Shown: positions 1-8,992 of the stretch, one piece after another
Numbering within the stretch: position 1 is the stretch's first letter
Layout of the letters: every line of letters begins with the position of its first letter
Source: Neisseria arctica
GTDB taxonomy: Bacteria; Pseudomonadota; Gammaproteobacteria; Burkholderiales; Neisseriaceae
Reading direction: 5' to 3'
NCBI RefSeq assembly: GCF_022870905.1
Contig: NZ_CP091510.1
Span: forward strand, 2,046,001 to 2,110,000
Length of the DNA stretch: 64,000 nucleotides
Made by a program: the position numbers and the translations under genes
Notes under the pieces: generated by a model
Told to the model about the DNA's origin: nothing
The model's database searches: none
What the model saw: the letters and a program-made list of their open reading frames with translations, nothing else

Positions 1-36
1 ATCCATTAATCATATTTTATAAAAAGCTTTGATTTA

Positions 37-68
37 AAAGGCCGTCTGAAAACTTTCAGACGGCCTTT
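37..68. terminator. Inverted DUS pair, terminator of tyrS
   Basis: Two DUS copies face each other (arms 37-51 and 54-68, 15 perfect base pairs, 2-base loop) just after the tyrS stop. The A and T runs at the ends let it work as an intrinsic terminator on either strand. In Neisseria such pairs serve both termination and DNA uptake. Confidence 0.8.
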
Positions 69-85
69 CATCAGACAAAACGGAA

Positions 86-1348
86 TTATGCCCACACCAA
101 CAAAGCATGGTTGCGTTTACCGCGACGCACAATCGTATATTTGCCGAAACGTTTGTCGCTATCAACCAAAATATAGCTGTCTTCAGTAACCTTGGCACCA
201 TTTACCACTGCAGCACCTTGCGCTACAAAACCGCGAGCCTCGTTGTTGGATTTTGCCAATTCACTTTGTACCAGAGCCTGCACGATACTCAGCTCTCCGC
301 TCACTTCGTAAGCAGGCAAACCGTCCAATGCCAACTGTTCGAAATCAGCTTCGGTCAGATTACTTTGATCTTCGGCAAACAAACTTGCAGAAATACGCTG
401 TGCGGCTTCCAGTGCAGCTTCACCGTGAATCAAACGGGTCATTTCTTCGGCCAAAATACGCTGAGCTTCAGGCTTGGTGCCGCTGGTTTTATCGGCCGCC
501 TCAATGGCATCAATGTCTTCAACACTCAAGAAAGTAAAGTATTTTAAGAATTTATATACATCGGCATCTGCTACTTTCAGCCAAAATTGGTAAAACTGGT
601 AAGGCGAGGTTTTCTTAGCATTGAGCCATACCGCACCGCCTTCGGTTTTACCGAATTTCGTGCCGTCTGATTTGGTTACCAGCGGCAACGTTAAGCCGAA
701 TACTTGTTTTTGATTCAGACGGCGTGTGGTATCGATACCCCAAGTAATGTTACCCCATTGGTCTGAGCCGCCGATTTGCAATACCACATCATGGCGTTTG
801 TTCAACTCGGCAAAATCATAGCCTTGCAAAAGGGCATAGGAAAATTCGGTAAACGAAATACCGACATCATCGCGTTCGATACGTTGCTTCACCGACTCTT
901 TCGCCAACATGGCATTCACTGAAAAATGCTTGCCGATATCGCGCAAAAAGTCCAAACAACCCATACCGCCGAACCAATCGTAGTTATTCGCCATAATGGC
1001 GGCATTATCGCCCTCAAAACTCAAAAACGGCTTAAGCTGGCTACGGATACTTTCCACCCAGCTTTGAACGGTTTCCAAAGTATTCAAACTGCGCTCCACA
1101 GCCTTAAAACTCGGATCGCCGATCATACCGGTGGCACCACCCACCAAAGCTACGGGCGTATGCCCTGCCAATTGAAAGCGGCGCAAAGCCAATACAGGTA
1201 ATAAATGGCCGATATGCAGGCTGTCGGCCGTCGGGTCAAAACCGCAATAAAGGGAGATTTTTTGTTCGTTCAACAGCGCTTCCAGCGCTTCAATATCGGT
1301 AGTTTGCGCGATCAAACCACGCGCTTGGAGATCTTGGATTACAGACAT
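86..1348 (-). CDS. tyrS: Tyrosyl-tRNA synthetase
   Basis: Cytoplasmic enzyme that attaches tyrosine to tRNA-Tyr using ATP. The 420-residue protein has the class I signature HIGH at residues 45-48 and the KMSKS-equivalent KFGKT at 231-235. A C-terminal S4-like RNA-binding region covers roughly residues 350-420, and the protein ends in LLVWA. Length and motif spacing fit the bacterial TyrS family. The ATG start gives the usual N-terminus [11 protein letters not shown]. The gene appears monocistronic, with a DUS hairpin terminator directly after it and ychF upstream on the same strand across a 116-bp gap. Nothing is unusual. Confidence 0.97.
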   Translation of the reverse strand: MSVIQDLQARGLIAQTTDIEALEALLNEQKISLYCGFDPTADSLHIGHLLPVLALRRFQLAGHTPVALVGGATGMIGDPSFKAVERSLNTLETVQSWVESIRSQLKPFLSFEGDNAAIMANNYDWFGGMGCLDFLRDIGKHFSVNAMLAKESVKQRIERDDVGISFTEFSYALLQGYDFAELNKRHDVVLQIGGSDQWGNITWGIDTTRRLNQKQVFGLTLPLVTKSDGTKFGKTEGGAVWLNAKKTSPYQFYQFWLKVADADVYKFLKYFTFLSVEDIDAIEAADKTSGTKPEAQRILAEEMTRLIHGEAALEAAQRISASLFAEDQSNLTEADFEQLALDGLPAYEVSGELSIVQALVQSELAKSNNEARGFVAQGAAVVNGAKVTEDSYILVDSDKRFGKYTIVRRGKRNHALLVWA

Positions 1349-1464
1349 TTTTAATCCTTTTGTATTTTAATCCCTATTTAATTTATATATTATCAATATA
1401 GGCGGACCAAAATAAATATTTTGAAAAAATTACTTAATGCCAGTCAGTAATTAATCAATTTACC

Positions 1465-2556
1465 CTACACATTAAACAAGAAGTGGATTACATCCCCGTC
1501 TTGCACCACATATTCCTTGCCCTCGGCACGCATTTTGCCGGCTTCTTTGGCTTTAGCCTCGCCGCCGAGCGATACAAAATCATCGTATGCAATCACTTGG
1601 GCACGGATAAAACCGCGTTCGAAATCAGTATGGATAACACCGGCGGCCTGCGGTGCGGTATCGCCTTTACGGATGGTCCAAGCGCGAACTTCTTTTACGC
1701 CGGCAGTGAAATAAGTTTGCAAACCGAGCAAATCGTATCCGGCGCGGATCAAGCGGTTCAAACCCGGCTCTTCCAAGCCCATTTCTGCAAGGAATTCGGC
1801 TTTTTCTTCGTCTTCCAACTCGGCGATTTCACTTTCCATTGCAGCACACACGGCCACAACAGGGGCGTTTTCTTTGGCAGCCAGCTCTTTGAGGCGATCC
1901 AAATGCGGATTGTTTTCAAAACCGTCTTCCGATACATTGCCGACATACATGGCGGGCTTGGCCGTCAGCAAAAACAGCGGGCGCAACATGGCCAGTTCTT
2001 CGGCATCCAAACCAAACGAACGAACCGGCTTACCCTCATTGAGATGGGGGAGTAATTTTTCACATAGTGCTACTAGCTTTTGCGCGTCTTTATCGCCCGA
2101 CTTGGCGCGCTTGCCTTCACGCACGATAGCTTTTTCCACACTGGACAAATCCGCCAATGCCAACTCGGTACCGATGGTTTCGATATCGGCAATCGGATCA
2201 ACTTTGCCCGACACGTGCACGATGTTGTCATCATCAAAACAGCGTACCACGTTTACGATGGCATCCGTTTCGCGGATATTGGCCAAAAACTGGTTGCCCA
2301 AACCTTCGCCTTTACTTGCTCCGGCAACGAGGCCTGCGATATCCACAAACTCTACAATGGCCGGCTGCATTTTCTGCGGATTAACGATTTTCGCCAGCTC
2401 GTTCATGCGCGGATCGGGCACTTCGACAATCCCTACATTTGGTTCGATGGTACAAAAAGGATAGTTGGCCGCCTCGATACCTGATTGGGTTAAGGCATTG
2501 AATAAGGTAGATTTGCCGACATTAGGCAAGCCGACGATACCGCATTTTAAGCTCAT
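1465..2556 (-). CDS. ychF: Redox-regulated ATPase YchF (Obg-family)
   Basis: Obg-family P-loop NTPase that prefers ATP, binds ribosomes and is linked to the oxidative stress response. The 363 residues match the length of E. coli YchF. The G1 loop GLPNVGKST is at residues 9-17, the switch region around [16 protein letters not shown] follows, and a C-terminal TGS domain covers about residues 278-363 ([14 protein letters not shown] onward). The start gives [14 protein letters not shown], the standard N-terminus. ychF often lies next to pth, but here it is followed by tyrS and no pth is seen. The gene looks ordinary and complete. Confidence 0.97.
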   Translation of the reverse strand: MSLKCGIVGLPNVGKSTLFNALTQSGIEAANYPFCTIEPNVGIVEVPDPRMNELAKIVNPQKMQPAIVEFVDIAGLVAGASKGEGLGNQFLANIRETDAIVNVVRCFDDDNIVHVSGKVDPIADIETIGTELALADLSSVEKAIVREGKRAKSGDKDAQKLVALCEKLLPHLNEGKPVRSFGLDAEELAMLRPLFLLTAKPAMYVGNVSEDGFENNPHLDRLKELAAKENAPVVAVCAAMESEIAELEDEEKAEFLAEMGLEEPGLNRLIRAGYDLLGLQTYFTAGVKEVRAWTIRKGDTAPQAAGVIHTDFERGFIRAQVIAYDDFVSLGGEAKAKEAGKMRAEGKEYVVQDGDVIHFLFNV

Positions 2557-2707
2557 ATTGATTCCTGAAATTAGGCAGATAAATTAACTCGCAATTATAT
2601 CATATTTAGCGTAACTGCTATTTAAGGGCAAATCCCAAGCTATAAAACACTACCTCCTCCATTTATCCGTTTTCTTTCCTCTTGCCACAACCATGGATCG
2701 AAAACGT

Positions 2708-2731
2708 AAAAGAGAGCCGAAGCTCTCTTTT
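2708..2731 (-). terminator. Intrinsic terminator of the glycine-zipper gene
   Basis: Arms AAAAGAGAGC (2708-2717) and GCTCTCTTTT (2722-2731) form a 10-bp stem with a CGAA loop, 24 bases after the stop of the leftward gene. The U tract is present on the minus-strand transcript. Confidence 0.8.
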
Positions 2732-2755
2732 GTAGTCCTAACACCGGTGGAAATA

Positions 2756-3247
2756 TCAATGACGGTGACCGTTATGTCCGTGTTTTCCTGAAAAACGTGC
2801 TTTATGATGCCCTTTACCGTTTTTCCATTGTTGCTTGCTATATGCACTGTTACCGCGATTTTTTACTTTTTGGGAACGGTAAGTGCGATATTCCTGATAA
2901 CGGTCGGCCTCTTTTCCGCTCAACATATCGCGGCGTACCGCCTCGCGATAAGCCTCATAATCTTTACGGTTTTTAAACTCACGGCCTCCGTAGTAGTAGC
3001 GGTCATTATAGCGGCCTTCACGGGTATAGTTACTGTTGTTTTTTGCCAGCAGGTTACCCAATAATCCTCCCGCTGCCGCACCGATTAGAGTCGACTGCAT
3101 ATCTCCGCCGATAGTACTGCCTGCCACACCGCCTACGGCCGCACCGACAATCGTTGCTTGGGTACGGTTCATTTCCGCCATGGCCAGCGGAGCAGCAGCC
3201 ATTGTTGCAGCTGTAAATAAAGCGGTTAACCGGGTATGCAATTTCAT
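2756..3247 (-). CDS. Exported glycine-zipper protein with His-rich tail
   Basis: A 163-residue protein of unknown function. A Sec signal peptide (MKLHTRLTALFTAATMAAAP, cleavage near LAMA-E) is followed by a glycine-zipper segment at about residues 30-68 with repeated GAAVGG/GAAAGG motifs that can form a packed helical hairpin in a membrane. A Tyr/Arg-rich middle follows, then a basic tail ending in GHHKARFSGKHGHNGHRH. I chose the ATG at 3247 because a good Shine-Dalgarno (CAGGAGAAAC) precedes it. An upstream in-frame start would add 26 residues with no signal-peptide character. The family resembles small envelope proteins with a glycine-zipper 2TM domain. The His-rich tail could bind metal, but that is inference. 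Confidence 0.75.
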   Translation of the reverse strand: MKLHTRLTALFTAATMAAAPLAMAEMNRTQATIVGAAVGGVAGSTIGGDMQSTLIGAAAGGLLGNLLAKNNSNYTREGRYNDRYYYGGREFKNRKDYEAYREAVRRDMLSGKEADRYQEYRTYRSQKVKNRGNSAYSKQQWKNGKGHHKARFSGKHGHNGHRH

Positions 3248-3668
3248 GTGTTTCTCCTGTTTGAAAGGTCTTTTTGCACCTTGATCGGCGCCAACGTCGG
3301 CATTATGCACACAAAACACACTCATACAAACAATCTTAGCAAAGTTTTAATACCGCTTTACCGAAAAGTATAAACCGAATGTTACAACTTACTATTTTTT
3401 AAAAATCTCAGATAACTCGCTCACTGAAAATCACATGAAATTGTTTTCATAAACTTTCCAGCCTCCGTCGACTACCTCTTTTTCTATCTTATTTTTTCCC
3501 GTTATTTTCAAAACATAGAAGCTGCACCTCCCTCAAATTGGGTAAATATTTTTATGCTTTGTTTTTCATTACCATTTATACTCAATAGAGTAGTTCACCT
3601 AATGAATATTTTTGATTATGCTTAGTTTCACAAGACCAAAATAAAGTCTTGTCTTAAAAGGAGAAGTT
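3248..3668. other. AT-rich intergenic region between divergent genes
   Basis: About 420 bases separate the divergent glycine-zipper and DUF2147 genes. The region is AT-rich and contains no DUS or strong hairpin. It must hold promoters for both genes, but no convincing -35/-10 pair can be assigned by eye. A GGAGAAG Shine-Dalgarno lies just before 3669. Confidence 0.5.
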
Positions 3669-4076
3669 ATGAAGAAATTAATTATTTTGTCTGCCCTTGT
3701 CAGCCCGCTGGCATTTGCCCAAAGCATCGAGGGAAAGTGGCGCACCATCGACGACACTACCGGCAAACCCAAAGCCGTTGTCCAAATCAGCAACAACGGC
3801 AACACATTTAACGGCCGCATTGTTTCACTGGCCGACGGGGTAAAGAATGAGTGCCCGGGTTGCAGTAAACCCCAACCGCTCATCGGAATGACTGTATTAC
3901 GCGGTTTAAAAGCCAGCGGCAACAGCTATGAAGACGGCAAAATTTTCGATCCTAAAAGCGGTAAAACCTATAGCGCGAAAGCCGAATTAACTAATGGCGG
4001 GAACTCCCTAAAAGTACGCGGTTATCTGGGTATCTCCGCGCTGGGTCGTACTCAAACTTGGCAGCGGGTGGAATAA
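3669..4076 (+). CDS. DUF2147 family exported protein
   Basis: A 135-residue protein with a short signal peptide (MKKLIILSALVSPLAFA, cleaved before QSIEGKW). The mature part is the DUF2147 fold: the opening IEGKWRTIDDTTGKPKAVV, a central CPGC pair in NECPGCSKPQPLIGMTVL, and the closing Y-LGISALGRTQTWQR. Members are small periplasmic beta-rich proteins common in Neisseria and other proteobacteria. Their function is unknown. A GGAGAAG ribosome binding site lies just ahead of the ATG. The gene converges with the Slam-type lipoprotein gene and shares a bidirectional DUS hairpin with it. Confidence 0.88.
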   Translation: MKKLIILSALVSPLAFAQSIEGKWRTIDDTTGKPKAVVQISNNGNTFNGRIVSLADGVKNECPGCSKPQPLIGMTVLRGLKASGNSYEDGKIFDPKSGKTYSAKAELTNGGNSLKVRGYLGISALGRTQTWQRVE

Positions 4077-4096
4077 AGTTTTTTCATTCAAAATTA

Positions 4097-4126
4097 AAAG
4101 CCGTCTGAAAATTTTCAGACGGCTTT
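4097..4126. terminator. Bidirectional DUS hairpin terminator
   Basis: Perfect 15-bp arms (4097-4111 and 4112-4126) made of two facing GCCGTCTGAA copies lie between the converging DUF2147 and lipoprotein genes, with A and T runs on both sides. Confidence 0.8.
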
Positions 4127-4150
4127 ATCATACTTTTAAAGCTTCATAGC

Positions 4151-4999
4151 TTATCGTTTACCGGCAATACCGATTTCAAATTCCTGCTCTTCGGTTTCCA
4201 ATTTGGGATCACCTGGGCGAGTTAATGTTGTAACTCCAACAATTTCTTCAGCCTTCGGGCCAAAGAAATATAAGTCGTATGTACCGCTTCCGACTTTTTC
4301 CGCTACCGCAACACCATCCTCAACACCCACACCCTTGAAATCCTCCTCTTGATCTTCTACCTGTGTAATTTCAGCAGATTTAAGCGTCACTTTACCAAAA
4401 GTAGGCATTCCGGTAATGCTGCCACTACCACGCATCGCATCAAAGTCCGCAGTATAAGTGAGCTTGCCCACTTCATCTTTATGAAAAGCCTCTCCATTAT
4501 ATGTATAGCGGCCTTTAGTAGGCAGCGCCTCTATAGGAGTCTCTTCACCTTGCAATGAATCAATGGTAAACCCTTCTTCTGGTGCTTTTTGATTACCATC
4601 AGCTGAGCTTTTATAAACATATTGGTCATCAGCACCCAATATCACTGAATAATTTTGCTTATATAAATAGGCTTTTCCCGTGTGAGATTCCTTGTAGTTT
4701 TTTTTACCATTAGAACCTTCGATATTCATGCTAGATTCAAAATCAAATCGATGCAATCCTTTAGAATATCCTGAAATATCAATTACTCTATTTACTTCAT
4801 TATCAAGATGATAGGTTTTACCATCAATCTTTATATATGCACTACTAGCATCAAATTTCGGTAAAACAATACTTGAAATATAACCTTTACTTGTAGGTGT
4901 AGCTTCCGTAGAAACACCTCCGCCATTACCACTACCACCTCCACACGCAGACAACATAAACAGTGTGGCTACCGTTCCCGCAACAAATGACTTTCTCAT
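4151..4999 (-). CDS. Slam-dependent-type surface lipoprotein
   Basis: A 282-residue lipoprotein. The lipobox LSAC makes Cys19 the lipidated residue, followed by a flexible GGGSGNGGG linker typical of neisserial surface lipoproteins. The C-terminal half (about residues 158-282, from LPTKGRYTYNGEAF onward) has the pattern G-YTYNGEAF, YTADFDAMRGSGSI, G-GTYDLYFFGP seen in the eight-stranded barrel of TbpB/fHbp-like proteins. Slam outer-membrane translocons move such proteins to the cell surface. The N-terminal half (about 35-155) is a distinct beta-rich region that would hold the ligand-binding part. The ligand is unknown: no heme, transferrin or hemoglobin receptor gene, and no Slam gene, lies nearby. 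Base composition is more AT-rich than its neighbours, which suggests fast evolution or transfer. It is neither a clear fHbp nor a full TbpB. Confidence 0.72.
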   Translation of the reverse strand: MRKSFVAGTVATLFMLSACGGGSGNGGGVSTEATPTSKGYISSIVLPKFDASSAYIKIDGKTYHLDNEVNRVIDISGYSKGLHRFDFESSMNIEGSNGKKNYKESHTGKAYLYKQNYSVILGADDQYVYKSSADGNQKAPEEGFTIDSLQGEETPIEALPTKGRYTYNGEAFHKDEVGKLTYTADFDAMRGSGSITGMPTFGKVTLKSAEITQVEDQEEDFKGVGVEDGVAVAEKVGSGTYDLYFFGPKAEEIVGVTTLTRPGDPKLETEEQEFEIGIAGKR

Positions 5000-5097
5000 A
5001 TATCATCCTTTTTTCATCAAAAAAATAAATCAAACACATATCACTTTGAAAATTATAGCATTGCACATTTAAAATTGCATAACCACAATACATAAAG

Positions 5098-5925
5098 TCA
5101 TACTTTCCTCCCCACCGTAACCCTATCCAATCCCGCCAAATCAGATAAAGTCTGTACCTCTTGAAATCCTGCCTGAGAAAAAATTGCCCGGCCTGCTTCC
5201 CCTTGGTCGAAGCCGTGTTCTATCAACAACCAACCGCCGGGCTTCAAATAATCCGGTGCACCTTCTGTCAATATGCGGATACAGCTGAGGCCGTCTGAAA
5301 AATCGGTTAAGGCATGCTGTGGTTCAAACCGCAAATCACCTTGTTGTAAATGCCGATCACCCGCTTCGATATAAGGCGGGTTAGACACAATCACATCATA
5401 ACCAAATTTTTCAGACGGCCTATCGGTTTGGAACCACGAACCATGGGCGAACTCGACTTTCGCTCCAAGTGTTGCGGCATTCTGTGCAGCGACTACTAAT
5501 GCCCTCTCACTAATATCGGATGCGCGTACCGAAACGTCTGAGCGCTCCAAAGCCACCGTAACAGCAATTGCGCCGCTGCCCGTCCCCAAATCCCATACAT
5601 ATCCGTTTTCAGGCAACCGTGCCAAAACGGCCTCAACCAAATGTTCCGTTTCCGGGCGGGGAATCAATACATCGGGGCAAACGGCAAACATTCTGCCGTA
5701 AAATTCACGCACCCCTAAAATATAAGCCATCGGCTCACCATTCAAACGACGCTCTACCCATACGGATAAATTTTGCAATACCTGCCCGCCCAACACTTCT
5801 TGATCACGGGTAATTAATTGAGCCGGCGTATAACTAGTTTGATGCTGCAACAGCATGCGGGCTTCGAGCTTAGGCAAAGGGCAATTTCGCAGCCATTGGG
5901 AGATAGTTATAGAATTTTCTGCCAT
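5098..5925 (-). CDS. prmC: Release factor glutamine methyltransferase PrmC (HemK)
   Basis: SAM-dependent enzyme that N5-methylates the glutamine of the GGQ motif in release factors RF1 and RF2. The 275-residue protein has an N-terminal helical domain that docks the release factor, then a Rossmann methyltransferase domain with SAM loop DLGTGSGAI and the catalytic NPPY at residues 182-185 (VIVSNPPYIEAGD). I chose the ATG at 5925 (MAENSITISQWLR) because it matches the family N-terminus. An upstream in-frame ATG at 5976 would add 17 residues translated through a DUS. prfA, the usual neighbour, is not adjacent. Several DUS copies lie inside the gene. Confidence 0.95.
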   Translation of the reverse strand: MAENSITISQWLRNCPLPKLEARMLLQHQTSYTPAQLITRDQEVLGGQVLQNLSVWVERRLNGEPMAYILGVREFYGRMFAVCPDVLIPRPETEHLVEAVLARLPENGYVWDLGTGSGAIAVTVALERSDVSVRASDISERALVVAAQNAATLGAKVEFAHGSWFQTDRPSEKFGYDVIVSNPPYIEAGDRHLQQGDLRFEPQHALTDFSDGLSCIRILTEGAPDYLKPGGWLLIEHGFDQGEAGRAIFSQAGFQEVQTLSDLAGLDRVTVGRKV

Positions 5926-6129
5926 AAATATACTTTCAGACGGCCTCCATATTCCTCTCAACCGGATACGGGACACTGATTGGTAAAATTGTTTATCCCT
6001 CTAAAACGCATGAAAATTCAGATAATTTTCTGAGCAAAGTAAACTATTTTCCATAAACCGCATAACCTTGCGTATAAATGCGATCAGAATACTGATGTTT
6101 TCGCATCATCGGGATTAAAGCTTTAAACA

Positions 6130-6159
6130 ATGCCGTCTGAAATAATTTTCAGACGGCAT
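6130..6159. terminator. DUS hairpin downstream of mgtE
   Basis: Facing AT-type DUS copies (6130-6142 and 6147-6159, 13 bp, loop TAAT) lie about 105 bases past the mgtE stop, in the gap before prmC. Confidence 0.6.
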
Positions 6160-6265
6160 CATAATATTTTAAATACCGAACCTCTCTATTTTGAGATCGT
6201 ACCAAAATAAAAAACATCATTCAAAGTACGCGGATAAAAGCCTGAATCTCCCGCTTAAAGCATAC

Positions 6266-7708
6266 CTATAATAAAAATATTGTAGCCAATCCTAAGAAGA
6301 TTAAGAAACCGCCTGAGTCGGTTACCGCCGTAATCAACACCGAGCTGCCTAATGCCGGATCCCTGCCAAATTTATCCATCAATACGGGAATCAACACGCC
6401 AACCGTAGCTGCCAACAACAAGTTAAGCGTCATCGCCGATACCATTACAAAACCGATACCCGGGCTGTCATACAGCAACCACGCCACCACGCCCATTACA
6501 CTTCCCCAAATTAAGCCGTTTACTAATGCCACCCCGACTTCTTTTCTCAACAACCGCCCTGCGCGCATACCTGAAAGCTGTCCCATCGCCATAGCGCGAA
6601 CAATCATGGTAATGGTTTGGTTACCTGAATTACCACCGATACCGGCTACAATCGGCATCAGTGCAGCTAAGGCAACAATTTTCGAAATCGACCCTTCAAA
6701 TGCGCCGATCACTCTACTGGCTACAAAGGCAGTACACAAATTAATTGCCAGCCACATCCAGCGGTTGCGCACCGAATCAAGCACGGGCGCGAACAAGTCT
6801 TCTTCTTCCTGCAAACCGGCCATGTTTAACATATCGGCTTCGGTTTCTTCGCGGATAACGTCTACCATTTCATCAATGGTGATGCGGCCGATTAGTTTTT
6901 TGTTTTCATCTACCACCGGCGCGGTAATCAAGTCGTAACGCTCAAATGCCTGTGCGGCTTCTTCAACATCATCTTCAGGGCGAAAACGTACTACCTCGGT
7001 AGCCATAACGTTTTCAACCAATTCTTCCGGATCAGCCACCAATAATTTACGAATCGGCAATACACCTTGCAAAACATCATGATCGTCGACTACGAAAATT
7101 TTATCAGTATGATCGGGTAAACTTTCAAACCGGCGCAGATAACGCAATACCACTTCGCACGTTACATCAGCGCGGATGCTGACCAATTCGAAATCCATTA
7201 ATGCGCCGACTTGGTCATCTTCATACGACATCGCTGCCTGAACTTGCGCCCGCTCTTCTTCGTCACGGGTTTTCAAGGCTTCGTAAACAACCTGGTTGGG
7301 CAGATCATCGGCCAACTCAGCCAGCTCATCGGCATCCAAATCTTCAACCGCCGCTAACAACTCTTCCTTATCCATGGTTTCGATAAGGGTTTCGCGCACG
7401 GCATCGGATACTTCCAACAATACTTCGCCATCTTCTTCGGGAGCGGCCAAGTGCCACACCAGCATCCGCTCTTTTTGCGGCAGTGATTCAAGCACCGTAG
7501 CGACGTCGGCCGGATGCAGCTCGTGCATCAACTCTATCAGCTCTACCAAAGCCTGATTCATAGCCTCATCCGGCAGCGGCAGGTTTTCTTCTATCTGGCT
7601 GTAAACGGGCAATAAAGATTCCGCCAGCTCATGGATACGGGCAATATCCAATGGCAAGCGTTCGAGATCGATTTCTGATACAGGTGTGTTTTGCGGCTCG
7701 ATGCTCAT
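6266..7708 (-). CDS. mgtE: Magnesium transporter MgtE
   Basis: Inner-membrane Mg2+ channel gated by intracellular magnesium. The 480 residues divide into an N-terminal superhelical domain (about 1-135; DLDADELAELADDLPN), two CBS domains (about 135-260; IFVVDDHDVLQGVLPI and LITAPVVDENKKLIGRI), a connecting helix, and five membrane helices (about 290-480). The conserved pore segment PIVAGIGGNSGNQT is present. I place the start at 7708: GGGAGGAG lies seven bases ahead of it, and an in-frame start six codons upstream lacks such a site. The gene has an unusually long, structured leader whose last hairpin covers the Shine-Dalgarno and touches the ATG (see the leader entry). Confidence 0.96.
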   Translation of the reverse strand: MSIEPQNTPVSEIDLERLPLDIARIHELAESLLPVYSQIEENLPLPDEAMNQALVELIELMHELHPADVATVLESLPQKERMLVWHLAAPEEDGEVLLEVSDAVRETLIETMDKEELLAAVEDLDADELAELADDLPNQVVYEALKTRDEEERAQVQAAMSYEDDQVGALMDFELVSIRADVTCEVVLRYLRRFESLPDHTDKIFVVDDHDVLQGVLPIRKLLVADPEELVENVMATEVVRFRPEDDVEEAAQAFERYDLITAPVVDENKKLIGRITIDEMVDVIREETEADMLNMAGLQEEEDLFAPVLDSVRNRWMWLAINLCTAFVASRVIGAFEGSISKIVALAALMPIVAGIGGNSGNQTITMIVRAMAMGQLSGMRAGRLLRKEVGVALVNGLIWGSVMGVVAWLLYDSPGIGFVMVSAMTLNLLLAATVGVLIPVLMDKFGRDPALGSSVLITAVTDSGGFLIFLGLATIFLL

Positions 7709-7880
7709 AAATACTCCTCCCGCCAACGCGCTGCGGGGGCGTATTTAGGCGGGGATTTACATGGTTGTTCTGTTAGGTATAGGTAATAAACCAGGAAGGT
7801 CCATAGTGAATGCCTGCACCATTATCGCAGGTCTTGGTAATGGAAACGGCGCATATTCTACACCTTTCAGACGGCCTAAC
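7708..7880 (-). promoter_or_regulatory. Structured mgtE leader RNA with RBS-sequestering hairpin
   Basis: Read as minus-strand RNA. An outer helix GUUAGG (7880-7875) can pair with CCUAAC (7777-7772). Inside it, UCCAU pairs with AUGGA and a CCUGC/GCAGG stem-loop forms. Downstream lies a hairpin with 7-bp arms UAAAUAC (7747-7741) and GUAUUUA (7714-7708), extended by a 2-bp step and a CCCGC/GCGGG stem (7737-7733 with 7723-7719). This buries the GGGAGGAG Shine-Dalgarno and the first base of the mgtE ATG. The layout, an aptamer-like part followed by translation control, is that of a riboswitch or Mg2+-sensing leader. It does not match the M-box pattern as I know it. A weak promoter (TTGAAA, RC of 7918-7923; TATAAC, RC of 7897-7902; spacer only 15) lies just upstream. 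Confidence 0.5.
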
Positions 7881-8102
7881 CAAGGTTTATCTAAACGTTA
7901 TACACTCCCAAGTTTAATTTCAATATGACAATTTTAAAAAATACAGTTTAGATACAGGCACCCAGATCAACGTAATCTTTTTTGTTAGACATATCAAATA
8001 TCCATTTGATACTTAATTTATTTTCTACATTCAAATAATATGAAATCGGATAAGCCGCCTAAATAATTTTTATATTCGATTTTAGAACGCCCGGCTTTTA
8101 TC
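7881..8102. other. AT-rich gap upstream of the mgtE leader
   Basis: About 220 bases with no credible reading frame. It holds the weak mgtE promoter candidate near 7897-7923 and is otherwise very AT-rich without recognisable signals. Confidence 0.4.
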
Positions 8103-8137
8103 AAAAAAGCCTTCCGAAAATGCGGAAGGCTTTTTTT
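8103..8137. terminator. Intrinsic terminator of the adhesin/OmpA-lipoprotein unit
   Basis: GCCTTCCG (8109-8116) and CGGAAGGC (8123-8130) form an 8-bp GC-rich stem with A6 on the left and T7 on the right. It works in both directions and lies 18 bases past the stop of the leftward lipoprotein gene. Confidence 0.85.
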
Positions 8138-8154
8138 AAAAACTAAAGGCTAAA

Positions 8155-8973
8155 TCAATAACGCCCGGAACCATCTACTTCAACCTCTACTCGGCGGTTA
8201 GGTTGCAGACAGCTGACCAATTCTGTACGACCCAAAGCATTACTGCAATTCTCTACCGGACGGCGTTCTCCTTCACCTTGGGCGCTCATAATTCCGGCCG
8301 GTACACCACGCTGGATCAGATAGCGGCGTACGGTTTCAGCACGGCGTTCCGACAAAATTTGATTATAGCCTGCATCACCCAAACGATCGGTATGCCCTGT
8401 AATACGTATGGCTTTCAAACGGTCAAACTGTTTGATTTTTTCCGCAAGCTCATCCAATCGCGCTTTCCCTTCAGCATTCATATCACCGGCACCGCTTTTA
8501 TCGAATACAAATAAAGCGTCGGCAGACAAACTGAAGCGCTCGGTATTTTGATTGCCGACACTAGGAGGACAAACGGCATCCACCGGATCTACGGCTTTCC
8601 AGAAAAAACTGCGGGCAAATTTTTTGTTGTCATAAATTACTTTAAACTGACAAGTCGTTACATTGTCAGTACCCTGACCGGGCGTATGGAAATGGAACAA
8701 ATAATCCCACTCCCGCACATCAAACATACCTTCGTCATAGTGCGGACGCCCTAATAGTTTGTATAGCTGGTCTTTAGTCATACCTGCTTTAACGTTGGAT
8801 AACTCATCTGTAGTAGGGAACGTACCGCGGTCTTTATTGAAAGTGACTGAGTATGGTTTGGGGAACACCGGCTCATCAGTAGTACCATCCGGCTTCACAT
8901 CACTTTTGGTGGCACATGCCGCCAACATGGCAAGGGTTAACAATACCGCTGTTTTTTTCATCATTTGTTTCAT
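8155..8973 (-). CDS. TpgA-like SmpA/OmpA lipoprotein, adhesin partner
   Basis: A 272-residue lipoprotein. The lipobox LAAC lipidates Cys20. About residues 45-135 form a SmpA/OmlA (BamE-like) domain (VKAGMTKDQLYKLLGRPHYD). About 155-268 form an OmpA C-terminal peptidoglycan-binding domain (ITGHTDRLGDAGYNQILSER, with the Asp and Arg that bind diaminopimelate). The same domain pair is known in TpgA of Acinetobacter, encoded just downstream of the trimeric autotransporter AtaA and needed for its surface assembly. Here the gene follows the giant adhesin by 66 bases on the same strand, so a like role is a strong inference. A facing DUS hairpin in the 66-bp gap may reduce read-through. The gene is closed by a strong terminator. 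Confidence 0.85.
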   Translation of the reverse strand: MKQMMKKTAVLLTLAMLAACATKSDVKPDGTTDEPVFPKPYSVTFNKDRGTFPTTDELSNVKAGMTKDQLYKLLGRPHYDEGMFDVREWDYLFHFHTPGQGTDNVTTCQFKVIYDNKKFARSFFWKAVDPVDAVCPPSVGNQNTERFSLSADALFVFDKSGAGDMNAEGKARLDELAEKIKQFDRLKAIRITGHTDRLGDAGYNQILSERRAETVRRYLIQRGVPAGIMSAQGEGERRPVENCSNALGRTELVSCLQPNRRVEVEVDGSGRY

Positions 8974-8992
8974 TTTTTGTTTTCCTTATTGT

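Noticed and set aside
37..68. Facing GCCGTCTGAA pairs as insertion sequence ends or CRISPR-like repeats
   Set aside because: They are DNA uptake sequences, scattered through the window at gene ends. There is no transposase and no target duplication.
2650..2847. 65-residue minus-strand frame overlapping the end of the glycine-zipper gene
   Set aside because: It spans the terminator hairpin and overlaps a better gene in another frame.
4151..4999. Calling the lipoprotein fHbp or TbpB
   Set aside because: Only the C-terminal barrel pattern is shared. Length and N-terminal half do not fit either, and no tbpA lies nearby.
7709..7880. M-box (ykoK) magnesium riboswitch upstream of mgtE
   Set aside because: The conserved M-box core elements as I know them are not visible. 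I kept it only as an unclassified structured leader.
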